A stretch of DNA of 64,000 nt from an uncultured Flavobacteriales bacterium (lineage in GTDB: Bacteria; Bacteroidota; Bacteroidia; CAIKAF01), in assembly GCA_903837495.1 (NCBI GenBank), contig CAILUT010000023.1:1-64000 (forward strand), in the 5' to 3' direction. The translations under genes and the position numbers were made by a program. Below, in pieces: positions 9,179 through 16,928 of the stretch. How positions within the stretch are numbered: position 1 is the first letter of the stretch; the number at the start of each line of letters is the position of its first letter. Under the pieces are notes generated by a model, which saw only the letters and a list, made by a program, of their open reading frames with translations, was not told where the DNA came from and ran no database searches.

Positions 9179-11623
9179 ATGCAAGGCCCCCGTTTTCTCG
9201 CTCCTGTTTTGTTTTTTCTCTCCGCCGCTGCCGCTTCCGCTCAGCTGCCTAAGGCCTTGTACCTCCAGCCTGTGGATGCTTTTCAGCATGGCCTGCGCCT
9301 GCTGCAGTTAAATGAAAACAAAGAGCTGGAGTTTCGCTTTGCGCCCAGCTCTTTCCCCATTCCCTTGGCTCAACTTTCGGCCGAGCAACCCATTTTGGTA
9401 AGGGCTTTGGGCTACGAAGATCTGCTGATACCCTGGGTGCAGTTGGAATTGGGCGACAGTCTGTTTCAGCTGCGGCGCCTGGGTGTACACCTCAACGATT
9501 TTCCTTTAATCGGCCTTCGTTTGCCTCAGTTTGCTTCGGGCCGGCAAGGTTTACGGCTAGAACGAAAAGCCATAGACGACGCCCAAGCGCCCACCACGGC
9601 CGACCTATTGGAACGAAATGGGGTTTTTGTGCAACGCAGTCAAATGGGTGGGGGCAGCCCCGTTCTTCGGGGATTCGAAGCCAGCCGAATCTTGCTGGTG
9701 GTCGATGGCATTCGCCTAAACCACGCCGCTTTCCGTTCTGGCCATCTTCAGCAAATTATTCGCAACGATGCCATGGCCATGGAATCCATTGATTTGGTTT
9801 TTGGCAGCGGTACCGTGGCATTCGGCAGCGATGCCCTTGGCGGACTGATTCAAATGAATACCCTGCCCCTTTTTTTTACTCAAGATGGCCTTATTTCTGG
9901 CCATGTTCAAGCACGCTTTAGTACGGCTTCTCTGGAGCGAACCCTGCATGCCGATGCTGCTTATTCCCGAAAAAAATGGGCAGGGTTAACCTCTTTTTCG
10001 TTTAGCGACTTTAGCGACCTAAGGCAAGGTGCCCTAACCGACCCACGCGACCCCGGGCGCTGGGATGCACGCTTTTCCGTTCGCCGCATCAACGGAAAAG
10101 ACAGCCTTTTTTTACTTGCCAATCCCAACATCCAAACCAACAGCCGATACGGGCAAATCAATCTGTTGCAAAAAGCCGGGTACCAAGGCAAACACCTGCG
10201 CCACTACCTGAATTTTCAGTATGCCTCTACCCTCTTGGTGCCGCGTTACGACCGATTGTCTGACACCAACTCCCAGGGCCTTCCGCTGTTTGCCCGCTGG
10301 GATTACGGCCCCGAAGAGCAATTGCTCCTGGCCCTGCATACCGAAAAGGTGCAAAAAGGGCGTTTCCAGTGGAGCCAAGCCTTTTCTTGGCAGCAGTTCC
10401 GCGAAAGCCGCATTGTTCGCCGCTTTCAATCCCCTTGGCAACACACTCAAAATGAGTTGATTCAGGTCTGGGGATACAGCTGGCAGGGCAGTTTGGCTCC
10501 CTCCGAATCACAGCTCCGGGCCAAGGGCGATTCTCCCCTTTCCAAAGCAGACCAACCTTGGCTGCGCTTTGGCTTCGATGCCCAATACAATCGAGTCTCC
10601 TCTGCAGCTCAGGCCTTTCAGGTTGACGATTCAACCACGCAAGCCGCCCAAACCCGCTACCCCGACGCAGGCTCATCTCAATTTCAAGCCGGATTTTGGT
10701 CTGAAGTTCAATTGCTGTCCACGGCCCATTCTTTGCTGCAATTTGGAGGCCGGCTTCAAATCAATTCCTTGGCTGCCCAGTTCTCCGACACCCTGTTTTT
10801 CCCCTTTCCTTTTTCCCATATTTCTTACCTGCTCCCAGCGGCCAACGGCAGCCTTACATACACTTGGCAAAAGCTAGCTCACCGCATTCGCAGTTCGTTG
10901 AGCTCCGGATTCCGAGCCCCAAATGTGGACGACATCGCTAAGGTTTTTGATTCCCAGCCCGGCCTGGTCGTGGTTCCCAATCCCAGTCTTGGCCCTGAAT
11001 ACCTGTTCGGGTTTGAAACCGAATACCGCATCAGCACCCAGGGCCAACAGCTCATGCTGCTGGGTTTCTTAAGCCATGCCCCAGGTTTGCTCGCCCTGCA
11101 ACCCGCCCAGTTTTCTGGGCAAGACAGCCTCTTCTATCAAGGGCAGCTCAGTGCTGTGGCCAGCCTTCAAAATGCTGCTTCTGCTTGGATTTGCGGGGCG
11201 CAATTTCGCTACAAAGGCAGCTTAAGCCCCCGCTTGCAGGCCAACGCTATGCTAAACTATACCTATGGCCGCCAATATCTTAACGCGTTTTGGCAGCCCA
11301 TCGACCACATTCCGCCTTTGCATGGGCAACTGGGCATAGAATGGAGCAACAAGCACATCGACTTGGGGCTTCGAGTCGATTTTAGCGGTTGGAAACGGCT
11401 TGAAGATTACGGATTGCTGGGCGAGGACAATCTGCGTTACGCCACGCCCCAGGGCATGCCCGCTTGGTGGTCCATCAACAGCCATTTTCAGTGGAGGCTG
11501 CGCGAAGGTGTAAGCCTACGCCTGCAACTCAACAACATCCTTGACCTGCGCTACCGCGTGTTCAGCAGCGGCATCAGCGCCCCCGGTCGCAATTTCATGG
11601 TGTCGCTGTCCGGCAGTTTTTAA
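9179..11623 (+). CDS. TonB-dependent outer-membrane receptor
   Basis: 814-residue outer-membrane transporter for a large or scarce nutrient, energised by TonB. Residues 1-22 form a signal peptide ending SAAAASAQ. A plug domain covers roughly 130-230, with RSQMGGGSPVLRGFE, ILLVVDGIRLN and VFGSGTVAFGSDALGGLI. The rest is a predicted 22-strand barrel ending in an aromatic residue (FMVSLSGSF), as barrel proteins require. There is no SusD partner, so it is probably a metal, cobalamin or siderophore-type receptor rather than a glycan Sus pair. Substrate not inferable. Confidence 0.9.
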   Translation: MQGPRFLAPVLFFLSAAAASAQLPKALYLQPVDAFQHGLRLLQLNENKELEFRFAPSSFPIPLAQLSAEQPILVRALGYEDLLIPWVQLELGDSLFQLRRLGVHLNDFPLIGLRLPQFASGRQGLRLERKAIDDAQAPTTADLLERNGVFVQRSQMGGGSPVLRGFEASRILLVVDGIRLNHAAFRSGHLQQIIRNDAMAMESIDLVFGSGTVAFGSDALGGLIQMNTLPLFFTQDGLISGHVQARFSTASLERTLHADAAYSRKKWAGLTSFSFSDFSDLRQGALTDPRDPGRWDARFSVRRINGKDSLFLLANPNIQTNSRYGQINLLQKAGYQGKHLRHYLNFQYASTLLVPRYDRLSDTNSQGLPLFARWDYGPEEQLLLALHTEKVQKGRFQWSQAFSWQQFRESRIVRRFQSPWQHTQNELIQVWGYSWQGSLAPSESQLRAKGDSPLSKADQPWLRFGFDAQYNRVSSAAQAFQVDDSTTQAAQTRYPDAGSSQFQAGFWSEVQLLSTAHSLLQFGGRLQINSLAAQFSDTLFFPFPFSHISYLLPAANGSLTYTWQKLAHRIRSSLSSGFRAPNVDDIAKVFDSQPGLVVVPNPSLGPEYLFGFETEYRISTQGQQLMLLGFLSHAPGLLALQPAQFSGQDSLFYQGQLSAVASLQNAASAWICGAQFRYKGSLSPRLQANAMLNYTYGRQYLNAFWQPIDHIPPLHGQLGIEWSNKHIDLGLRVDFSGWKRLEDYGLLGEDNLRYATPQGMPAWWSINSHFQWRLREGVSLRLQLNNILDLRYRVFSSGISAPGRNFMVSLSGSF

Positions 11624-11678
11624 GGCTTATCTCGAACTCAAAAGGCCAAGTTCCAGCCCTTTAATTTCATTTTTATTT

Positions 11679-11757
11679 GGGGGCGTGCCGGCCTGCTGCC
11701 GGCACCGGGCTTTCCGCTGCAATGCCCTACGGGCATTTCCACTGCAATCCCTCGCCC
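11679..11757 (+). repeat. Short two-hairpin intergenic repeat
   Basis: 79-bp element between convergent genes. It holds a perfect 8-bp hairpin (GTGCCGGC at 11685-11692 with GCCGGCAC at 11698-11705), then CGGGCTTTCCGCTGCAA, a second 7-bp hairpin (AATGCCC at 11721-11727 with GGGCATT at 11731-11737) and CAATCCCTCGCCC. From memory this resembles a repeat type common in Flavobacteriia; that needs a database check. Its ends (GGGCG...GGGCTTTC...CAATCCCT) match the outer framework of the 142-bp family. Confidence 0.7.
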
Positions 11758-11789
11758 AATCCACGTTCATTCGTTGTTCGTTTTTTTAT

Positions 11790-12293
11790 TTAGCCTTTTT
11801 TGGCCCGCAGCAATTCTTTTTTGACCTGTACCCGAATTCGGTGGTTTATCGATTCTACCTCTATAAAAAAGTAATCCTGCCCCGCTTCTGCCAACCAATG
11901 TCCAGTCATCCCTTTCAAGGGGCCTCCCATCACTTCAACCTGGGTTCCCAAATCAAAGACACCCTGAACCACTTCTACACTCAAGCCCGTTGCCAAAAAC
12001 CGTTCTATGGCTTCAATATCCCGTTCGCCGATGCAGGCAAATTCACCGGCTAATTTTACGGGAGCTACAACCCCCGGATAGCCCACAACCGTAAAAAGCT
12101 GATGCGGCTGGCAATACACAAATAAATACCCGCTAAACAAGGGCAATTCAACCCATTTTTTGCGGTCGCTCCACTGCCTTAACTCCTTTGATATAGGTAA
12201 AAACACCTTAAACCCATCCATTTCAAGCCGAAGCTTGGCTTTTTTTTCAGCCCTAGACCGGCAATAAAATACATGGCACCGTTCTGCACTCAT
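11790..12293 (-). CDS. UpxY-like NusG paralogue (transcription antiterminator)
   Basis: 167 residues from the ATG at 12293; an in-frame TTG nine bases upstream is unlikely. It has an N-terminal NGN domain (WSDRKKWVELPLFSGYLFVY is the family hallmark) and a C-terminal KOW-like segment around GGPLKGMTGHW. UpxY/NusG-SP proteins ride on RNA polymerase and relieve termination in long polysaccharide or secondary-metabolite operons, usually being the first gene of the operon they control. Here it is the last gene of a leftward run, followed only by a repeat, so it is an orphan whose target is unclear. Confidence 0.8.
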   Translation of the reverse strand: MSAERCHVFYCRSRAEKKAKLRLEMDGFKVFLPISKELRQWSDRKKWVELPLFSGYLFVYCQPHQLFTVVGYPGVVAPVKLAGEFACIGERDIEAIERFLATGLSVEVVQGVFDLGTQVEVMGGPLKGMTGHWLAEAGQDYFFIEVESINHRIRVQVKKELLRAKKG

Positions 12294-12314
12294 TCCCCCC
12301 AACCTTGCTGCAAA

Positions 12315-13061
12315 TTAAAAGGGCATAAAACTGAACCCAGCTTGAATCGGAATTACATTGTCCGCATCTAAGCCCGATTCAAAAAATGGCTGCAATCCAT
12401 ACTGAAAATTCAAGGCAAAGCGCCCATACCCAATACGGCCATACACCGAATACCTGAGTTTGTTTATTCCAAACAAATCGTCTCGTTTCATTGCCAAAGT
12501 CTCGTCCAATAGAGATTTCTGCCCTTGGTCGTCGAACAAGTAATTCGGCCCCACATATTTTTCTTTGGAATGCACCACATAACCCACCTTAAACCCTGCG
12601 GTTATTTTAAAGGTGTTTCTTTTTCGGGGATTTAACCGAAACCGCACTTCCAATGGCAATTCCAAAAGGGTGGTTCCCAATTTATACCTGTCCCATTCGC
12701 GGGTTGTGGTATTGTCAGGGTTAATCGTTTTATCAATGGACTGCCAAGCCACAGAATCATTGTTGTTTCGCAGAAACGCATTTGTAAAGATGTTTTCTGT
12801 GCTTAAGCCTAAGCCAAAGCCCAAGGCAAACGGACTTTTACCCAAGGGTTGGTCAAACATCACGGCTACCTCAAAACCTCGAGAAAACGGACTCACCTCA
12901 ACCCGGTCGCCTGCATTCAGCCAGCCATTCCAATTAAAATTCAGAATGATGTAGTCTTGCTTGGCGATTTTGGTTTTGGAACTGTCTTTAGGCAGTCCAA
13001 TCTGTGCGGTTAGACCCGAAGCTAAAATCAACAACGGAAGTAAAAACGGAGCCCTCTTCAT
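12315..13061 (-). CDS. Outer-membrane beta-barrel protein, PorT-like size
   Basis: 248 residues with a signal peptide (MKRAPFLLPLLILASGLTAQ) and alternating amphipathic strands: VEVRFRLNPRKRNTFKITAGFKVGY in the middle, and RYSVYGRIGYGRFALNFQYGL then FSFMPF at the end. This is typical of the 8-stranded barrel family common in Bacteroidota. Specific function unknown. It follows the Skp-like chaperone gene by 32 bp, which fits a chaperone-client pairing in one operon. Confidence 0.7.
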   Translation of the reverse strand: MKRAPFLLPLLILASGLTAQIGLPKDSSKTKIAKQDYIILNFNWNGWLNAGDRVEVSPFSRGFEVAVMFDQPLGKSPFALGFGLGLSTENIFTNAFLRNNNDSVAWQSIDKTINPDNTTTREWDRYKLGTTLLELPLEVRFRLNPRKRNTFKITAGFKVGYVVHSKEKYVGPNYLFDDQGQKSLLDETLAMKRDDLFGINKLRYSVYGRIGYGRFALNFQYGLQPFFESGLDADNVIPIQAGFSFMPF

Positions 13062-13093
13062 GTGCTTGATTTTGGTTTAAACGAATTTTGATT

Positions 13094-13621
13094 TTATTCC
13101 ATGCCCTGAGGCTTGGCATTGGGGTCAATGCCCAACTTCATTTTTACAAAGGTGCTAATATCTCCGCTCTCCTCGGCAAACAACAGTGCGTTTTTCGAGG
13201 TGTCAAAAACATAGCCCAAGTTTTTTTCCTTTGCCACCACTTTAATGGCACTGTCGGCCTTCATTAACAAGGGTTCAAGCAGCAATTGCTGTTTTTCTGC
13301 CAAATCTTGCTGAAAGGCTTCTTGCGATCGTTGGATTTTTTGTTGATCCTGCACCAGCTCCTCTTCCTTCAATTGCCGAATGGTTTCAGACCATTTGCTG
13401 GCATTGGCTTTGTAGTCGGCCTCCAGTTTCCGGTAACCCTCTGTCATTGTTTTGAACTCTGCGTCCAACTCGGTAGAATAATCGGTTAGTTTTTTTTGAA
13501 CATCTTTCATTTCTGGCATCACATAGATGATTTCCATCGAATTCAAGTACCCAAAATTGGTTTGGGCTTGTAGGGCAAAAGGGCCAACCAGGCAGGTCAT
13601 TAAAGCAAGGTGAAAACGCAT
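13094..13621 (-). CDS. OmpH/Skp-family periplasmic chaperone
   Basis: 175 residues: signal peptide (MRFHLALMTCLVGPFALQAQ), mature start FGYLNSMEIIYVMPEMK (the conserved G-Y/V-hydroxyl-hydrophobic start of the family), then a long charged coiled coil through residues ~40-130, and a C-terminal body strand region LGYVFDTSKNALLF. Skp-like proteins hold unfolded outer-membrane proteins in the periplasm. The gene has its own TACCTTTG box 38 nt upstream and precedes a beta-barrel gene. Confidence 0.86.
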   Translation of the reverse strand: MRFHLALMTCLVGPFALQAQTNFGYLNSMEIIYVMPEMKDVQKKLTDYSTELDAEFKTMTEGYRKLEADYKANASKWSETIRQLKEEELVQDQQKIQRSQEAFQQDLAEKQQLLLEPLLMKADSAIKVVAKEKNLGYVFDTSKNALLFAEESGDISTFVKMKLGIDPNAKPQGME

Positions 13622-13659
13622 AGTCGTTCGAGTTTCAGTTGGTATTACAATAATAGGGC

Positions 13660-13667
13660 CAAAGGTA
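13660..13667 (-). promoter_or_regulatory. -7 box TACCTTTG of skp-like gene
   Basis: Exact TAnnTTTG on the minus strand, 38 nt before the ATG at 13621. It implies a leader of about 30 nt, unlike the leaderless set. Confidence 0.6.
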
Positions 13668-13673
13668 CACTTT

Positions 13674-14369
13674 TTATTGTGCCTGTGTAAAGATGTTCCA
13701 AGTTGGCGACAGGGGGTAAGGGGCCGAAATGCGCAGTTCGGTTTTGCCCACCGGATGCAAAAGGCTTAAGCTAAATGCATGCAAACCAATGCTTCTGTCT
13801 TTTAAGCCTCGGCGGGCTCCATATTTCACATCGCCAACGATGGGGCAACCGACAGCCGACAACTGGGCCCGAATTTGGTGGTGCCTTCCCGTTTTTAATT
13901 CGACCTCAAGCAGCGACAAAGTTCTGCCCCGCTCCAAGACTCGGTAATCCAATTCCGCTTTTTGCCCCAGTTCGGTTTGCGTATTTTGAACCTTGCTTAG
14001 GTTGGTTTTTCCGCTTCGCACCAACCAGTGGATTAAGGTGGCCTCCGCTGCATCTGGCCCCCCTTCCACCACCGCATGATATATTTTCTTGGGTTCCCGC
14101 TGTTTAAATTGCTCGTTCAAACGCACCAAGGCTTTTGAGGTTCTAGCCATTACCACAACTCCGCTTACAGGTCGGTCTAGCCGGTGGCAAACGCCTAAAA
14201 AAACAGCGCCAGGCTTGCTGTATTTTTCAGCCAAATAGGTTTTCCCCCATGTCTCTAACGAAAACACATCTTGAGAATCCGGTTGAACCAAAACACCCAC
14301 CGGTTTATTGATGGCCAACAAGTGGTTGTCTTCAAACAAGACAGGTAAATCAATACTGCTCTTTGTCAT
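13674..14369 (-). CDS. RluA-family pseudouridine synthase
   Basis: 231 residues. Converts uridine to pseudouridine in rRNA or tRNA. It has the catalytic motif [14 protein letters not shown] (catalytic Asp in HRLD), the start motif [13 protein letters not shown], and [10 protein letters not shown], all typical of the RluA/RluC/RluD group, but no N-terminal S4 domain. The start overlaps the end of panB by 20 bp. The specific target position cannot be told from sequence. Confidence 0.88.
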   Translation of the reverse strand: MTKSSIDLPVLFEDNHLLAINKPVGVLVQPDSQDVFSLETWGKTYLAEKYSKPGAVFLGVCHRLDRPVSGVVVMARTSKALVRLNEQFKQREPKKIYHAVVEGGPDAAEATLIHWLVRSGKTNLSKVQNTQTELGQKAELDYRVLERGRTLSLLEVELKTGRHHQIRAQLSAVGCPIVGDVKYGARRGLKDRSIGLHAFSLSLLHPVGKTELRISAPYPLSPTWNIFTQAQ

Positions 14370-15165
14370 TCGGAAAAGACCTGGCTTTTACATCGGCAAT
14401 GTACTTGCCTGTGGCTTGAACTATTTCTTCGGCTAGGTTTTGATAGCGCCGCAAAAATCGAGGACTAAATTCTTCGGTTAAGCCCAACATGTCATGGGTA
14501 ACCAAAACCTGCCCATCAACCGCAGCCCCAGCTCCAATCCCTATAACCGGAATTTTTAAGATTTTCGCCGTTTTACCCGCTAAATGCGCAGGCACCTTCT
14601 CTAAAACCATCGCAAAACAGCCCAATTCTTCCAACAACTGAGCATCTTCAATGAGTTTCTGGGCCTCTGTTTCTTCTTTCGCCCGCACACTGTAGGTGCC
14701 AAATTTGTAAATGGATTGCGGAGTTAAACCCAAATGCCCCATCACCGGAATTCCAGCCGCTAAAATACGGGCAATCGATTCAGCCACCTCGCTGCCTCCC
14801 TCCATTTTTACCGCATGAGCCCCCGTTTCTTTCATGATGCGTATGGCCGACCGCAAGGCTTCCGATGAGTTTGCCTGATAAGATCCAAAAGGCAAATCTA
14901 CAACCACCAAGGCACGCGTAGCTCCTCGAACCACCGATGCCGCATGGTAAATCATTTGGTCCAGCGTTATTGGAAGTGTGGTTTCATGGCCTGCCATGAC
15001 GTTTGAAGCAGAATCGCCAACCAGCATTACATCTATACCCGCCCGATCCAACAACCTAGCCATGGTAAAATCATAGGCCGTTAACATGCTGATGGGCTGC
15101 CCTTCGTTCTTCCATTGTTGAAGGGTATGCGTGGTTATTCGTTTTATAGTTTGGTGCACCGACAT
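14350..15165 (-). CDS. panB: 3-methyl-2-oxobutanoate hydroxymethyltransferase
   Basis: 271 residues. Transfers a hydroxymethyl group from methylene-tetrahydrofolate to 2-oxoisovalerate, the first committed step of pantothenate/CoA synthesis. Characteristic blocks are intact: [51 protein letters not shown] and [16 protein letters not shown] with the following HDMLG. A strong TACCTTTG box lies 4 nt upstream of the ATG, so its mRNA is probably leaderless. No panC or panD is adjacent. Confidence 0.94.
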   Translation of the reverse strand: MSVHQTIKRITTHTLQQWKNEGQPISMLTAYDFTMARLLDRAGIDVMLVGDSASNVMAGHETTLPITLDQMIYHAASVVRGATRALVVVDLPFGSYQANSSEALRSAIRIMKETGAHAVKMEGGSEVAESIARILAAGIPVMGHLGLTPQSIYKFGTYSVRAKEETEAQKLIEDAQLLEELGCFAMVLEKVPAHLAGKTAKILKIPVIGIGAGAAVDGQVLVTHDMLGLTEEFSPRFLRRYQNLAEEIVQATGKYIADVKARSFPNDKEQY

Positions 15166-15169
15166 TAGG

Positions 15170-15177
15170 CAAAGGTA
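15170..15177 (-). promoter_or_regulatory. panB: -7 box TACCTTTG, leaderless-type, panB
   Basis: Exact Bacteroidota -7 element on the minus strand, 4 nt from the panB ATG. Confidence 0.7.
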
Positions 15178-15216
15178 GGGGAAAATTGCAGGAGCAGAAA
15201 GGGGTACGTTTTTCTA

Positions 15217-15224
15217 TTCCTTTG
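15217..15224 (+). promoter_or_regulatory. -7-like box TTCCTTTG before candidate RNA
   Basis: One mismatch to TAnnTTTG. It ends 5 nt before the first base of the terminal stem of the candidate RNA at 15230, which is the spacing expected for its transcription start. Confidence 0.4.
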
Positions 15225-15229
15225 CCCAT

Positions 15230-15321
15230 GCCTTAGGTAGGTGCGTTGACGCGCTATTGCCCCGATTGGGCCCAGGCGACGAACGCTTTCCCCTGCTGAA
15301 CTCAGACAGAACAGCTAAGGC
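15230..15321 (+). ncRNA. Candidate structured small RNA (possibly 6S-like)
   Basis: The 374-bp gap between panB and the esterase has no ORF of interest but contains a compact foldable segment. Terminal stem GCCTTAG (15230-15236) pairs with CTAAGGC (15315-15321). Inside, GCGTT (15243-15247) pairs with AACGC (15282-15286) and encloses a hairpin GCCC/GGGC (15259-15262 with 15268-15271). A large unpaired central region is left on the 3-prime side (TTTCCCCTGCTGAACTCAG). A long closed rod with a central bubble, and the stretch around ATTGCCCCGATTGGG, remind me of 6S-type RNAs reported in Flavobacteria, but this is recollection, not a search. The segment 15322-15551 downstream shows nothing recognisable. 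Confidence 0.45.
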
Positions 15322-15551
15322 TCCCCACTCGGATAAAAAATACGTTTTTCAACGCGCCTTCCACCGCACAGACTTCAGGCTTCAAAACCCGACCTTTTCT
15401 TCGACGCCCCGTAAGTAAGACCGATAATTTGTTTCCCGAGTGAATTTCGAATGCCTGCACGTCCATTTGTACCGCCGGTTCGAAATGGCATTTTTCGGGC
15501 TATTTTTCGTGATGCTGGAATTTTGCTACCTTTCTATTCAAATTTCTATCC

Positions 15552-16427
15552 ATGTTGAATGCCCTTCGCTCTTATTTTGCCCTTTCCAGCTTGGTGTTTA
15601 TGCTGCTGTTCTGTTCCTCTTGCCGGCCAGATTCTTCAACCGGCCAGCCTATGGCCGATACCACTTTGTTGAACATAGCTTATGGAACACACCCCCGTCA
15701 AGTTTATGACCTGCATTTGCCTGCGGGCCGTTCTTCTTCAAGCCCAACGGTAGTCTTAATTCACGGCGGAGCCTGGCAGGCCGGACAAAAAGAGGAAATG
15801 AACAATTGGGTGAATCTGCTCAAAAATAAATGGCCAAAAGCGGCGATTTTGAATTTGAACTACCGACTGGCAAATGCGGCAAATGGCATACATCAGGCCG
15901 AAATTACAAACGACATTTCACAAGCCTTAAATCAGTATTATGCTCGGCGGAACGAATATGTGGTTTCAGGAAAAGTAGGTTTAATGGGGGCAAGTGCCGG
16001 AGGACATTTGGCCATGCTTCAAGCCTATACCCAAAATCAGCAAGGGCAGATTCAATGCGTTTCTAATTTGTTTGGACCAAGCATTCTGAACGATTGGTCT
16101 TGGTACAACAGCAACAACCCCTGGTTGAGTGGGTATGTAGGAGATGTTATTGCATTGTATGCCGGTGCCACCTGGGACACAACCTTGTATAAATCCATTA
16201 GTCCGTATTCCCAAGTATCGGCTGAATCGGTTCCAACCCTCCTTTTTCATGGCAGTTTTGACCCAATTGTTCCTTTATACCAATCCCAATGGATGCATGG
16301 CCGCTTAAATCAATTGGGCGTCCCTTCCGCTTTGCATGAATATCCCGCTTTTCATAGTTTTGATGCCAACCAATCTGCGGATGTGTGTCAAAAAACAGTG
16401 GCTTTTTTTAAGCTCCATTTTCAGTAA
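15552..16427 (+). CDS. Lipoprotein alpha/beta hydrolase (esterase/lipase-like)
   Basis: 291 residues. The N-terminus (LVFMLLFCSSC) is a lipoprotein signal with the lipidated Cys at about residue 24, so the enzyme should be membrane-anchored outside the cytoplasm. The fold is the esterase type: oxyanion motif HGGAWQAGQ, nucleophile elbow GASAGGH with S148, acid in HGSFDPIVP and catalytic His in AFHSFD. It resembles BD-FAE/carboxylesterase-like enzymes that act on small esters, including sugar or feruloyl esters. Substrate unknown. It stands alone. Confidence 0.85.
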   Translation: MLNALRSYFALSSLVFMLLFCSSCRPDSSTGQPMADTTLLNIAYGTHPRQVYDLHLPAGRSSSSPTVVLIHGGAWQAGQKEEMNNWVNLLKNKWPKAAILNLNYRLANAANGIHQAEITNDISQALNQYYARRNEYVVSGKVGLMGASAGGHLAMLQAYTQNQQGQIQCVSNLFGPSILNDWSWYNSNNPWLSGYVGDVIALYAGATWDTTLYKSISPYSQVSAESVPTLLFHGSFDPIVPLYQSQWMHGRLNQLGVPSALHEYPAFHSFDANQSADVCQKTVAFFKLHFQ

Positions 16428-16474
16428 AAACCCCTCCATTCAACCCATAGATGGGAATCCTGTTCTCAATTAAT

Positions 16475-16482
16475 TACATTTG
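16475..16482 (+). promoter_or_regulatory. -7 box TACATTTG, leaderless-type
   Basis: Exact TAnnTTTG ending 3 nt before the ATG at 16486 of the deaminase gene. Confidence 0.65.
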
Positions 16483-16485
16483 AGC

Positions 16486-16917
16486 ATGGATGAATTTATG
16501 AAACTGGCCATAGAGCAAGCCAGAAAAGGTGCTTCAGAAGGAGGGATTCCGATTGGTTCGGTTTTGGTTCAAGAGGGTAAATGCTTGGGGATGGGCCACA
16601 ACAAGCGGGTGCAAGAAAACAACCCCATATTGCATGGCGAAATGGATTGCTTGAATCAGGTCGGCCGCATGGGTTCTTATAAAAACACCACCATATACTC
16701 CACCCTTATGCCCTGCTACATGTGTGCGGGAACCATTGTTCAATTCAAAATTCCAAGGGTGGTTGTTGGCGAGTCTAGGACTTTTCCGGGGGCAAAAGCC
16801 TTTATGCAAGAACATGGGGTAGAAGTGATTGATTTGGATCTGCCCGAATGCGTTGACATGATGAGCCGCTTTATTGAAGAGAACCCCGAATTGTGGAACG
16901 AAGACATTGGCGACTAA
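16486..16917 (+). CDS. Cytosine deaminase of the yeast FCY1 type
   Basis: 143 residues from the ATG at 16486; a TTG six bases upstream lies inside the -7 box. Zinc-dependent CDA-fold deaminase: ligands H50 and catalytic E52 in HGEMDC, C77 and C80 in PCYMC. Unlike bacterial amidohydrolase-type CodA, it resembles fungal cytosine deaminase in the central stretch FKIPRVVVGE and in the C-terminal end, RFIEENPELWNEDIGD, which closely parallels the yeast enzyme's terminus. Predicted reaction: cytosine (possibly isocytosine or another small base) to the keto form plus ammonia. It is followed after 11 bp by acetyl-CoA synthetase. Confidence 0.78.
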   Translation: MDEFMKLAIEQARKGASEGGIPIGSVLVQEGKCLGMGHNKRVQENNPILHGEMDCLNQVGRMGSYKNTTIYSTLMPCYMCAGTIVQFKIPRVVVGESRTFPGAKAFMQEHGVEVIDLDLPECVDMMSRFIEENPELWNEDIGD

Positions 16918-16928
16918 AACCGAAGCCC

